A DNA stretch of 64,000 nucleotides from Ramlibacter lithotrophicus (GCF_012184415.1 NZ_VTOX01000001.1:558001-622000); one strand, 5' to 3'; positions 28,799 to 38,510 are shown, counted from the first letter of the stretch. Numbers and translations: made by a program. Notes: generated by a model from the letters alone, not told the origin.

Positions 28799-29767
28799 TC
28801 AACCAGGTTTCGAACTGCGTGTCTCGACGCTCTCCGTATAGACGCGGCGAACGATGTACCCGTCCTTGCGCAGCAGGGCCAGCAAGCCCGAGCTTCCCCC
28901 GAGGTGACCCGCGCCAACAACATACAGGGGTCGGAAGAACAGGCGCGCGTGCTGTCGAATCCGTTCGATCCAAAGCTGATTTCTTGGCGTGACGGTACAA
29001 GCCAGCAAAAGGGACGAAAGGCGATGTTTACCCATGATCGAAACGACCTCATCCGGCTGGCCCCTGGCGACTGCGCGTGGAAGCTCCTCAACCATGTGCG
29101 AGCGGAACGCTTGGTCCGACCATGCCGTAAGGGAAAGGTCCAGCAACTCCTCAGTCCTTCCCTCGCTATCGCACTGGTCCCAGATCCGGTCCAGGCCGGC
29201 GAGCGTGTCTAGGGAAAGCGTCGGCTTAGTGCGGGCCTCAAGCGCTATGAGTCCGGCCCAGCCGGGCGACCCAGCGGCAAGCTGCATCCGCTGACTATCC
29301 CGCCACCCAAGGTATTTTTGCCGAGCAACACCTTCAATGTGCGCGCCAACCCACGGGGGACTCAGACGGTCGACCTTTCTCAAATCCAGTGCAATTCCGC
29401 CCTGCCCCTTGGGGCCAGTTTCAACGACTATTCTTTGCCACAGCTGCGGTCGGATTCGTCGACTGATCAACCGACCCTGGCGGTCAATGCCTGTAAAGCG
29501 ACCGACATCGGCGGGCCGCACTTCAAAGCCAATCGCGTCGCTTTCGCGCAAACGGTAGATAAGCCCATCCGGAAGCTTGGTGACTCCCAGCGGGTTGTGA
29601 TGCAGTTCGCCTATGAGCGATATGCGGACCAACCCTTTCCTCGCCTCCCATACAGGAATGTGTAATGGCTCTGGTGCCTGCGCCTTGGACTGGGCCTGAC
29701 CTTCCCCGGCCGCCAGACAAGCCCAGGCAGCCAGGGAACAAAAGACCTTTCGCGCTAGCAAGCTCAC
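28799..29767 (-). CDS. TraB/PrgY/GumN family protein
   Basis: The 322-residue protein has a signal peptide (about residues 1-26, VFCSLAAWACLAAGEGQAQ) and the two GX2H motifs of the TraB/Tiki superfamily: GELH at residues 53-56 and GAGH at 285-288, the latter in YVVGAGHLGGSSGLLALL with the usual RNQLWIERI before it. Some superfamily members are metal-dependent peptidases, and enterococcal TraB/PrgY restrains peptide pheromones. The start is a GTG overlapping the stop of the peptide gene (GTGA), so the two are translationally coupled. A role in degrading, resisting or maturing the peptide is inferred. Confidence 0.8.
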   Translation of the reverse strand: MSLLARKVFCSLAAWACLAAGEGQAQSKAQAPEPLHIPVWEARKGLVRISLIGELHHNPLGVTKLPDGLIYRLRESDAIGFEVRPADVGRFTGIDRQGRLISRRIRPQLWQRIVVETGPKGQGGIALDLRKVDRLSPPWVGAHIEGVARQKYLGWRDSQRMQLAAGSPGWAGLIALEARTKPTLSLDTLAGLDRIWDQCDSEGRTEELLDLSLTAWSDQAFRSHMVEELPRAVARGQPDEVVSIMGKHRLSSLLLACTVTPRNQLWIERIRQHARLFFRPLYVVGAGHLGGSSGLLALLRKDGYIVRRVYTESVETRSSKPG

Positions 29768-30129
29768 GGGGCGTAAATGTCTGAGATCATCCCGTTGGGA
29801 CTAGTCGATGCCGAGTCCATTACGTATCCTCCAACGATAGAGTACGTGATTCCAGCAGCGACGCCCGACGGTCCGCCGAAGACCAGTGCGCTGTTCACCG
29901 TGACGTCTATGACGGCGGTGATGGTGTTCGAGTAGTCTGCGGGTCCCGACCCCGTGCCGAAGCCAGAGTCTGCCGTCCACCCGTAATCCGCGCCGCTATC
30001 CCAGGCCCCGCCGCCTCCTGCTGAGCTGCCGTCGTCAACGATGTAAAGGCCGCCCCCGACGGCCAGCAGTTCCTGTGCCGACAGGTCGCGGAACGTTTGT
30101 GTAGAGTGCGTTTGAACGTCGGTTCTCAT
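29764..30129 (-). CDS. Double-glycine leader peptide precursor (bacteriocin/microcin-like)
   Basis: The 121-residue precursor carries a leader with LSAQELLAVGGG at residues 16-27, an exact fit to the LSxxELxxVxGG consensus cleaved by C39-type exporters after G27. The predicted mature peptide is 94 residues: a glycine/serine/aspartate-rich half with no cysteine, then a hydrophobic glycine-zipper-like segment (ALVFGGPSGVAAGITYSIVG), reminiscent of colicin V. A strong AGGAG site precedes the ATG. It follows the exporter gene and overlaps the TraB-like gene. Function as an antimicrobial, signal or other secreted peptide is unproven. Confidence 0.82.
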   Translation of the reverse strand: MRTDVQTHSTQTFRDLSAQELLAVGGGLYIVDDGSSAGGGGAWDSGADYGWTADSGFGTGSGPADYSNTITAVIDVTVNSALVFGGPSGVAAGITYSIVGGYVMDSASTSPNGMISDIYAP

Positions 30130-30166
30130 TTCAGTCTCCTAGGTTGGTGCCCTTGCGGGCGGGTGG

Positions 30167-30188
30167 CCGAAGCGAAGCTTCGCTCCGG
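30167..30188. promoter_or_regulatory. Palindrome between exporter and peptide genes
   Basis: AGCGAAGCTTCGCT (30171-30184) is a perfect 14-bp palindrome, extended by CCG/CGG outside one mismatch. In RNA it would form a short hairpin in the 64-bp gap just before the peptide gene, where it could act as a processing or attenuation site, adjusting peptide output relative to the exporter. Confidence 0.4.
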
Positions 30189-30193
30189 ATGCT

Positions 30194-32371
30194 TCATGTC
30201 CCTGTGGTGTCATTCGCCGTGCTCGGGTACAGACGCCGGCCCACATCGCCGCTCCTGTGCCCGCCTGCCGGACGCGAGCCGGCGACGCATTCGCCCAGAT
30301 CGATCACCCGGTTGCATGAACGAACGGTCTCGGGACGATGCGCGACGATGATTCGCGTGAGGCCGAGGCGCGCAACACACGCCGATATCTCGCGCTCCAG
30401 CGCGGCGTCCAGGTGGCTGGTCGCCTCGTCCAGGAACAGGACTCGCGGCCGCTTGTAGAGAGCCCGTGCGAGCAAGACCCGTTGCACCTGCCCGCCGGAA
30501 AGAGCGTTGCCCATGTCCCCGACCAGCGTGTGATACCCCATCGGCATCTTCAGGATCGTGTCGTGGATGCAAGCAGCCTTGGCGCATGCCGCGAGCCTCG
30601 TGTGGTCCGGAACCGCGTCGAAGAAGGTGATGTTGTCGGCAAGGGAGCCAGCGAACAGCCGATCCGACTGCATGACGGTGCCGACCAGCTCGCGATAACG
30701 CCGCAATCCGAGGCGTGCCAATGGGATACCGCCGATCAACACTTCCCCTTCCTCGGGTTCGAGGAGGCCGAGCATGAGCTTGATCAGGGTCGTCTTGCCG
30801 CACCCGGACGGGCCCGCCAGGGCGACCGAGTCACCGCTGTCAATGGTCAGACTGAGCCCGTCGATGATCCAGGGTTCACCTTCCGAATACCGGAAGCGAA
30901 CGTTGCGAAGCTCGATACTTGCCTCGATCTGCTGGTCGCCGGCCATTTCGAAGGACTGGTCCGCTTCCGGCGGGGTCAACACGATGTCGGACAGGCGTTC
31001 CGTGTGGATCCGCAGCATCGCAAATTCGATCGCACGGTCGATCAGGCTGCAAACCCGCGTCGTGAACTGGTCCTTGTACGAAACGAATGCCACCAGCATG
31101 CCTACGGTGAGTGCGCCACCCAGGACGGAACGGCTTCCGAGCCATAGCACGAACGCACCTTCGGCGGCGACCAGCAGACCATTCACCGCCTGGAAGGCCA
31201 GCGTAAGTCGCTGCACTGCCACGCCAGTGTTCGCGACGTCGACGGAGAGCTTCACGTACCGCGCCTTGCGGTCTGGCTGACGGTTGAACAGCTTGATGGT
31301 CTCGATGCCATGAATCGTTTCCATCAGTCTTGTCTGCAGCTTCGCCATCCGGACGATCTGTCCTTCGGAGACGCTGCGCAGGGCCTCGTAACGCAGGGTT
31401 CGAAGCAGTGCGTACAGCATCACTGCCACGACGACGATGGCTGCCAGCGCGACGTCATAGAGGAACATCATTGCGAGGGTCGCAGTGGCCAGCAGGCCGT
31501 CGAGCACGGCGCTCACGAAGCCGGTGGTGACCGTCTGCTGGATGACCGAGGTTGCGCCGAACCTCGAAAGCACGTCGCCCATGTGCCGCTTCTCGAAATA
31601 CGAGACCGGCAACCGCAGCAGATGGTCCATGGTATTCGCGCTCCACTGCAGGTTGAGCGTGGTGCTGAGGTGCACGATGACCCACGATCGAACGGCACCG
31701 ACGGCCACTCGAACGACTCCAAGCAGGAGGAGCGCGAGGGCAATCACCGTCAGCAGATCGCCGTCTCCCGACACGAGCGCGTCGTCGATGATCCATTGCG
31801 TGAGCCAGGGCCCGGCGAGCGTGAACGCTTCGAGCACGAGGGCGAGCATCAGGATCTGGAGGAGCGAGCGCTTGAGCCCATGGATCTTCCCGATGGTGGC
31901 GCGCAACGACAGGCGCGGTTTCAGCCTGCGTTTCCTGAACGGGAGTGACGGCGCCAGTTCGAATGCAACCCCGGTGAATCCCTTCGAAACGTCTTCAAGC
32001 GTCAGTCGCCGCGGTCCAACCGCCGGATCATGAATGTGAACGTGACGCGGAGTGACCCGCTTCAGCACGACGAAATGGTTGAACTCCCAATGAAGGATGG
32101 CTGGTGTCGCGAGGTCCTTGAGCCGATCGAGCTCCACGCGCAGCGCACGGCACGCAAGATCGACGCGCCCGGCGGCCTCCACGAGTTGCGCCGCGTTCAT
32201 GCCCCGCAGCGACAGCGAGAACTTCCGGCGAAGGTCGGAGAGGTCGGTGTGGTGGCCGAAGAATCCCAGCACCATCGCAAGGCAGGCCAAGCCGCACTCG
32301 GCAGCTTCGGTCTGCAGGATGCTTGGAAGCACCCTGCCCCATCCAAACTCGAGACGGTCCGTGACCAGCAT
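30194..32371 (-). CDS. Peptidase-containing ABC exporter (C39-ABC, CvaB-like)
   Basis: The 725-residue protein cleaves and exports double-glycine peptides across the inner membrane. The N-terminal C39 peptidase domain has oxyanion Q20, catalytic C26 (LQTEAAECGLACLAM), H99 (HWEFNHFVVL) and D115 (HIHDPAVG). A six-helix transmembrane domain follows (about residues 165-440). The ATPase domain has Walker A GPSGCGKTT, signature LSGGQVQRV, Walker B RVLFLDEATSHLD and H-loop IIVAHRPE. The start at 32371 overlaps the adaptor gene's stop as TGATG; a longer start at 32413 is less likely. Confidence 0.93.
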   Translation of the reverse strand: MLVTDRLEFGWGRVLPSILQTEAAECGLACLAMVLGFFGHHTDLSDLRRKFSLSLRGMNAAQLVEAAGRVDLACRALRVELDRLKDLATPAILHWEFNHFVVLKRVTPRHVHIHDPAVGPRRLTLEDVSKGFTGVAFELAPSLPFRKRRLKPRLSLRATIGKIHGLKRSLLQILMLALVLEAFTLAGPWLTQWIIDDALVSGDGDLLTVIALALLLLGVVRVAVGAVRSWVIVHLSTTLNLQWSANTMDHLLRLPVSYFEKRHMGDVLSRFGATSVIQQTVTTGFVSAVLDGLLATATLAMMFLYDVALAAIVVVAVMLYALLRTLRYEALRSVSEGQIVRMAKLQTRLMETIHGIETIKLFNRQPDRKARYVKLSVDVANTGVAVQRLTLAFQAVNGLLVAAEGAFVLWLGSRSVLGGALTVGMLVAFVSYKDQFTTRVCSLIDRAIEFAMLRIHTERLSDIVLTPPEADQSFEMAGDQQIEASIELRNVRFRYSEGEPWIIDGLSLTIDSGDSVALAGPSGCGKTTLIKLMLGLLEPEEGEVLIGGIPLARLGLRRYRELVGTVMQSDRLFAGSLADNITFFDAVPDHTRLAACAKAACIHDTILKMPMGYHTLVGDMGNALSGGQVQRVLLARALYKRPRVLFLDEATSHLDAALEREISACVARLGLTRIIVAHRPETVRSCNRVIDLGECVAGSRPAGGHRSGDVGRRLYPSTANDTTGT

Positions 32372-33633
32372 CACAACCGCCCGGAGACGCTGAAGAGCGG
32401 CTCCATGATCCACTCGATGAGTGAACGCCGGCCGAGCCAGATATCGGCGTTGACTTGCATGCCTGACCGAAGGGGTTCTTGTTGGCCGTACGCCGTCACG
32501 TAGTCATGTTCGGGCATGACGACCACGACGTAATACGGCTCCGGCAATGGAGCGGGCCACGGCAGTTCCTGCGCAGAAATGGCGGTCCGCGACACCCTGA
32601 CCACTCGCCCCTGGTGACTTCCGAACTTCTGGTACGGGAATGCCTGGTACTGCAATCTCGCGACATTGCCGCCCCTGACGAATGCGATCGCGCGACTCGG
32701 CACGTACAGTTCCGCCTGCAGCCGCGCCGTCGCCGGTATGAGGCTCATCAGCGGCTGCACCGGCGCGGCCTGCTTTCCCAAGGTAGCCTGGATCGCCGTG
32801 ACCGTGCCATCCTGCGGCGCCAGGATCAACTCCTCCCGACGTGCCTCGTTTTCGAAGGAGCTTGCGGCGATTTCCGAGGCCAGTCGCTCGAGAGCGGCCA
32901 TGGCGCTTCGAGCCTTGAGTGGCAGGTTCTTCAGCTCGGAGGCCACGCTTGCCGCCTCGCGCTCGGCGGCGTTGCGCGACCGCTGCAGATCGTGCAGACG
33001 GCTTTCCTGGTCGAGCAGCTCGGCGCGCTTGTCCTGCACCGCCAGTTCGGAGACATACTTGTCCTCCAGCAACCGCGCGCTTCGCTCCAGCGACAGGAAA
33101 GAAAGTTTCACGCGCTGTTCCTGCGTCTGGATCGCGCTCGCCGCGCGGCGCAGGTCATCCTGCAGTCGGTCGAGTCGATCCTTCGCGGCCCGCGCCTGCT
33201 CGTCGTACATCTGCTGCGTCTTCGCGATTTCTTCATGGATGCTGTTGCGGCGCACCTCCAGCTGCGTCGCGATCGCGACCTGTGTGTCGCCGCGCGACGT
33301 GGTCCGCTCCGTGGAAACGGTCGCAAGAACTTCTCCGCGACGGACGGCTTGCCCGTCCTGCACGTGCAGAGCCGTGACGGTTCCTGCTTGCCGGCTGAAG
33401 ACTTTGACGAGCCCCTGGTCTGGCGCCAGATAGCCCGATACCCTGGCCTTCTTCGTGTACTCGCCCCACACCAGAAACGAGATGCCGATGGCCGCGCATC
33501 CGACGAAGAACCAGGTCAACAGCGCGAACGAGAGAGGCCGGGCAAGGACGATCTCGCCCAGCCACGTGTCGCGCTGGTGTTCCAGTGCCTCGCTGCGGAA
33601 GAGTGGGAGCACGGTCACGTCGGCCCTCGCCAT
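32371..33633 (-). CDS. HlyD family secretion adaptor (CvaA-like)
   Basis: This periplasmic adaptor links the ABC exporter to an outer-membrane channel. From the ATG at 33633 the protein has 420 residues: a cytoplasmic N-terminus with LFRSEALEHQRDTWLG, a membrane helix (about residues 32-55), lipoyl/barrel parts (QAGTVTALHVQDGQAVRRGEVLA and LILAPQDGTVTAI) around a long coiled coil, and a C-terminal beta domain. An ATG at 33684 would add 17 residues but has no ribosome-binding site. It is the first gene of the four-gene operon. No TolC-like outer-membrane protein is in the window. Confidence 0.88.
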   Translation of the reverse strand: MARADVTVLPLFRSEALEHQRDTWLGEIVLARPLSFALLTWFFVGCAAIGISFLVWGEYTKKARVSGYLAPDQGLVKVFSRQAGTVTALHVQDGQAVRRGEVLATVSTERTTSRGDTQVAIATQLEVRRNSIHEEIAKTQQMYDEQARAAKDRLDRLQDDLRRAASAIQTQEQRVKLSFLSLERSARLLEDKYVSELAVQDKRAELLDQESRLHDLQRSRNAAEREAASVASELKNLPLKARSAMAALERLASEIAASSFENEARREELILAPQDGTVTAIQATLGKQAAPVQPLMSLIPATARLQAELYVPSRAIAFVRGGNVARLQYQAFPYQKFGSHQGRVVRVSRTAISAQELPWPAPLPEPYYVVVVMPEHDYVTAYGQQEPLRSGMQVNADIWLGRRSLIEWIMEPLFSVSGRL

Positions 33634-33689
33634 TCGAGCCAACCGACACGCCTGACCTGGGATAGCGCCATCATGGCCTCCCATGTATG

Positions 33690-33703
33690 AGTTCTATAGA
33701 ACT
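33690..33703. promoter_or_regulatory. 14-bp palindrome upstream of the peptide-export operon
   Basis: AGTTCTATAGAACT is a perfect palindrome 57 bases before the preferred start of the adaptor gene. TATAGA inside it could serve as a -10 element on the minus strand, in which case the palindrome would be an operator overlapping the promoter. The region is richer in A and T than its surroundings. Confidence 0.4.
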
Positions 33704-33973
33704 AATTCTTGCGCGAAAACATAGTTCCTTGGTACGCTTCTTTATGTGGGGGTAAACGATCTTGCAACGGCCTGAAGGCAGTGGTAACCGGTTTCGTCAC
33801 CGGCATCGCTCCGACGGACGTCGCTTCGCCCGGGAGCAGTTCGACTGGGAGAGATCGCCAGCCAGTGCGCGACGCGACGGAAGGCGCGGCGAGGGCCGGG
33901 TGTCCTGCGAATCATCGCTTGCTGTCGACGCTCAGGAGCACGAACACCGGACGAGGTGCAGGGGTGCGTGACC
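33704..33973. other. Intergenic region between peptide operon and tRNA-Arg
   Basis: I see no convincing gene here. Open frames that cross this stretch run through the tRNA and encode the familiar spurious tRNA translation (CPEGIEPPTHSLE). The first 50 bases are AT-rich and probably hold the promoter of the export operon. No integrase, attachment repeat or duplicated tRNA end was found. Confidence 0.5.
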
Positions 33974-34050
33974 TGGCCTGCCCGGAGGGAATCGAACCCC
34001 CGACCCACAGCTTAGAAGGCTGTTGCTCTATCCAACTGAGCTACGGGCAG
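33974..34050 (-). tRNA. tRNA-Arg (anticodon TCT)
   Basis: Read on the minus strand, the acceptor arms CTGCCCG (5') and CGGGCAG (3') pair perfectly, the D-arm begins TAGCTCAGTTGGATAGAGC, the anticodon loop is CTTCTAA with TCT, the T-arm contains GGTTCGATTCC, and CCA is encoded at 33976-33974. The 3' end faces the accessory region. Confidence 0.95.
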
Positions 34051-34143
34051 AAACGCGAATTATCGCTGGCCGCGCGCAAGGGACGGCGCCGCGCGGCGGG
34101 CGCCGGCGCAAAGAAAAAGCCCCTGGATGACCAGAGGCCTCGT

Positions 34144-34220
<77 letters not shown>

Positions 34221-34248
34221 AAGCCGCCATTCTACCGGCGGGGCCGCA

Positions 34249-35673
<1,425 letters not shown>

Positions 35674-35717
35674 GGTGTCCTTGGTGTCTCTCTCGTGTTC
35701 ATCTAAACAGGACTCCC

Positions 35718-35807
35718 GTACGCAGAAGCCGCAGAAGTTGCGCAGAAGCCGCGGAAGGACTCCAGGTTTCAAACCTGAATCCGGTTTCCTTTTGCGGCTC
35801 TGCGTAC
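35718..35807. repeat. Inverted-repeat element between boxC and boxB
   Basis: GTACGCAGAAGCCGCAGAAG (35718-35737) is nearly the inverse of the sequence at 35789-35807 (CTTTTGCGGCTCTGCGTAC). Between them lies the smaller palindrome CAGGTTT-C-AAACCTG (35763-35777), and CGCAGAAG recurs. Together these form a nested stem-loop in the boxC-boxB transcript. Similar CGCAGA-rich inverted repeats are scattered between genes in related bacteria; here it may stabilise or separate the messages. Confidence 0.6.
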
Positions 35808-35840
35808 CCTTCGGGTCCTCTGCGTCCGGATGTCCGCTCC

Positions 35841-37532
35841 CTAGATCCGCTTCCAGTCGAACTTCGCCTTCTTGCCGGTGCCGAACAGCTTGAGGGCGCC
35901 GTCCTCGCCGACCGCGTTGGGCCGGATGAAGATCCAGTTCTGCCAGGCCGACAGGCGCCCGAACACGCGGGTGGCCATGGTTTCCCTGCCGGGGAAGCGC
36001 AGCGACGCTTCCATGCCGGTCAGGGCGTCGGGCGACAGCGAGGCGCGCTCCTCCAGCATGATCCGGATCTCGTCGTCCCAGTCGATGTCGTCGGGCGTCA
36101 GCGTCACCAGGCCGAGGGCGAGCGCCTGGTCGGCGCGCAGCGCGCTGCCTTGCACCGCACGCAACTGGTCGATGACCTGGTGGTCCTCGTTGAAGCGGGT
36201 CTGCAGCCGGGTCAGGTCGTTCACTTCCGGATAGCGGCCAAAGTTCGCGGCGGACAGCGTCAGCGCCGGCGCCACGTCGGGCGAATCCGGCAGGTCCAGC
36301 ATGTAGATCCGGTCGCAGGCCAGCGCCAGTTCGTAGAAGGTGCCGGCAAAGCACGAGCCCTGGTCGACCAGCGCGATCAGCGAGCGGCTGGTGACGTCCA
36401 GGCGGGCGAGCGTGCGGCGCAGGGCGCCAGTGGTCTCACGCACCGGCCAGTGGTCCTTCAACTGCTCCAGCACGGCGTCGGCCTGCAGCACCAGCTGCGC
36501 GTCGCCGCGGGTCCGGATCACCCAGGTGCCGATCTCCAGCTCGTTGGTGCGCAGGTTCAGGATCAGGTCGTCCAGTTCGCGCGCGAGCTGCAACGGCCAC
36601 CAGCGCGCGCCCGCAGCGACGATCGCGTCGGGACTGGCTTCGATGGGCGCGGCCGGCGCGTTCACGGTGATGTTCGCGATGCGGCGCGCACGGTCGATCT
36701 GCGCATCCACCGTGCCGTAGTGGTACCCGGAGTCGTCGATCGTGGCGGCGAGCGGCGGCAGTTCGACGCCCTCCACCGCGCCCGCCCGCGTCGACTGGCG
36801 GCGCAGCGCCTCGATCTCGGCGTCCACCAGTTCGCCGAACTTCTGCGGCTTGGCGTGGGCGTCGATCAGTTTCCAGTCGCGCGCGCGGTCGGCGCGCACG
36901 CCTTCGCTGGTGGTGCAGAAGATGTCGGCCAGGTCGCGCCGAACCTTGCGCTTGTCGGTCACGCGCGTCAGGCCGCCGGTGCCGGGCAGCACGCCAAGCA
37001 GCGGCACTTCGGGCAGGCTCACCGTGGAGGAACGGTCGTCGACCATCACGATGCGGTCGCAGGCCAGCGCCAGCTCGTAGCCGCCGCCGGCGCAGGCGCC
37101 GGTCACGGCCGCCAGCGACTTCAGGCCGTCGTGCAGCGACGAATCCTCCAGGCCGTTGCGCGTCTCGTTGGTGAACTTGCAGAAGTTCACCTTCCAGGCG
37201 TGGGTCGAGAGGCCCAGCATGTAGATGTTGGCGCCGGAGCACCAGATCTTTTCCTTGGCGCTTTCGAACACCACCACCTTGACGGCCGGGTGCTCGAAGC
37301 GGATGCGGTTGATCGCGTCGTGCAGCTCGATGTCCACGCCCAGGTCGTAGCTGTTCAACTTGAGCTTGTAGCCCGGCTTGATGCCGCCGTCCTCGTCGAT
37401 GTCGAGCTTGAGCCGCGCGACGTCGCCCTCCACGGCCAGCGTCCAGTGCCGGTACTTCGACGGGTGGGTCGCGAAGCTCACGAGCTCGCGGTCGCCCTGC
37501 TTGAACAGCAGCGGCTCGGTCATGGCATTCAT
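35841..37532 (-). CDS. boxC: 2,3-epoxybenzoyl-CoA dihydrolase BoxC
   Basis: BoxC opens the ring of 2,3-epoxybenzoyl-CoA with two waters, giving an aldehyde-CoA and formate. The 563-residue protein has two crotonase-like halves, as in known BoxC: the first with CSGANIYMLG and ACAGGGYELALACD, the second with DQGSCFAGTFYELALACDRIY. The C-terminal FGTGKKAKFDWKRI is a family signature. ATG codons at 37532 and 37523 are both possible; the first overlaps the boxR stop by four bases. Confidence 0.95.
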   Translation of the reverse strand: MNAMTEPLLFKQGDRELVSFATHPSKYRHWTLAVEGDVARLKLDIDEDGGIKPGYKLKLNSYDLGVDIELHDAINRIRFEHPAVKVVVFESAKEKIWCSGANIYMLGLSTHAWKVNFCKFTNETRNGLEDSSLHDGLKSLAAVTGACAGGGYELALACDRIVMVDDRSSTVSLPEVPLLGVLPGTGGLTRVTDKRKVRRDLADIFCTTSEGVRADRARDWKLIDAHAKPQKFGELVDAEIEALRRQSTRAGAVEGVELPPLAATIDDSGYHYGTVDAQIDRARRIANITVNAPAAPIEASPDAIVAAGARWWPLQLARELDDLILNLRTNELEIGTWVIRTRGDAQLVLQADAVLEQLKDHWPVRETTGALRRTLARLDVTSRSLIALVDQGSCFAGTFYELALACDRIYMLDLPDSPDVAPALTLSAANFGRYPEVNDLTRLQTRFNEDHQVIDQLRAVQGSALRADQALALGLVTLTPDDIDWDDEIRIMLEERASLSPDALTGMEASLRFPGRETMATRVFGRLSAWQNWIFIRPNAVGEDGALKLFGTGKKAKFDWKRI

Positions 37533-38440
37533 GGGGTCCTCTCCTGGGTGGGGACCGCGGGCACGGCGCGCTCGAGGTCCTTGAGTGATTGCTTGACGCT
37601 GCGCGCGGCGGTGTCGACCACCGCGTCGGCGCGCGCATACAGCGCTTCGCGGCTGGCGAGGATGCGTCGGATGTCCTCCATCGCCTCGCCCATCGCGCCG
37701 TGGCCGGGTTCCGCGTTGCCATGGAACGGCCGCATGTCGCCCTGGGCGACGACGCGGCTCATGTGCTCCTCCGGGTTGGCCTTGAGCCAGACGCAATAGA
37801 AGCGGCTTTGCAGCAGGTCGAAGGTCTCGCGCTCGCTCACGATGCTGCCGCCGGTCGTCATGACCACGCCGTCGGCATGCTGCTCGGCGATGTGCAGCAG
37901 CGCACGGCGCTCGTAACGGCGGTAGCCGGCCTGCCCGTGAAGCAGCAGGATCTCGTTCATGCTGGTGCCGGCCTCGCGCTCGATCTGGCGGTCCAGTTCG
38001 ACGAAGGGTACGCCGCGCTCGGCCGCCAGTTGCGACCCGAGCGTGGACTTGCCCGCGCCGCGCAGCCCGATCAGGGCGATCCGGCGCTCGCGGCCCAGCG
38101 TGTCGCCGAGCCCGAAGTGGCCCGACAGCAGCGCGTACGCCTGCTCCAGCTGGCCGTCGTCGAGCCGGGCGGCGAGGTCGTGCAGCCTGGCCAGCGCGGG
38201 ACGCGGCGCGTCCTGCAGCAGCTCCAGCACCGTGATGTTGAGTGCGCGCGCCGCGGCTTCCAGCGAGTTGATCGAGACGTTGCCCTTGCCGCCTTCGACG
38301 TCGGCCAGGAAACGCTCGGACAGGCCCGAATCGGCGGCCAGCTGCTTGCGTGTCATGCCCCGCCGCGCCCGCCACGCCCGCACGCGGATCCCCAGCTCGG
38401 CCATCGTGGCGCGGGCGTCGTGGTCGGTGTCTGTCGTCAT
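37529..38440 (-). CDS. boxR: BoxR/BzdR-type regulator: XRE helix-turn-helix fused to shikimate kinase-like domain
   Basis: The 303-residue protein joins an N-terminal XRE DNA-binding domain (residues 15-75, with TRKQLAADSGLSERFLADVEGG) to a C-terminal shikimate kinase-like domain with a P-loop IGLRGAGKST (near residue 125). In BzdR and BoxR this second domain binds benzoyl-CoA and relieves repression of benzoate genes. It is first in the minus-strand boxR-boxC-boxB operon and is divergent from the flavodoxin and benzoate-CoA ligase genes. Confidence 0.94.
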   Translation of the reverse strand: MTTDTDHDARATMAELGIRVRAWRARRGMTRKQLAADSGLSERFLADVEGGKGNVSINSLEAAARALNITVLELLQDAPRPALARLHDLAARLDDGQLEQAYALLSGHFGLGDTLGRERRIALIGLRGAGKSTLGSQLAAERGVPFVELDRQIEREAGTSMNEILLLHGQAGYRRYERRALLHIAEQHADGVVMTTGGSIVSERETFDLLQSRFYCVWLKANPEEHMSRVVAQGDMRPFHGNAEPGHGAMGEAMEDIRRILASREALYARADAVVDTAARSVKQSLKDLERAVPAVPTQERTP

Positions 38441-38454
38441 GGCGGAGTTATTTG

Positions 38455-38510
38455 AAGGAAGTTTGCGCTAGATCAAAATGGCAGTATACTTCCTTAAATC
38501 GCAGTGTCAA
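38455..38510. promoter_or_regulatory. Divergent overlapping promoters with BoxR operator candidate
   Basis: On the plus strand TTGCGC (38463-38468), 16 bases, TATACT (38485-38490) point to the flavodoxin gene. On the minus strand TTGACA (38510-38505), 16 bases, TATACT (38488-38483) point to boxR. The two -10 elements share the palindrome AGTATACT. The inverted repeat AAGGAAGT (38455-38462) and ACTTCCTT (38488-38495) flanks this core and is the best candidate BoxR operator, able to block both promoters until benzoyl-CoA is present. Confidence 0.65.

Noticed and set aside
30194-32413. The peptidase ABC protein as exporter of the nearby serralysin-like protease
   Set aside because: RTX proteases use exporters without a working C39 peptidase; this one has a complete Cys-His-Asp site and a matching double-glycine substrate in its own operon.
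33974-34050. Phage or island attachment site at tRNA-Arg
   Set aside because: No copy of the tRNA 3' end and no integrase gene was found on the far side of the accessory block.
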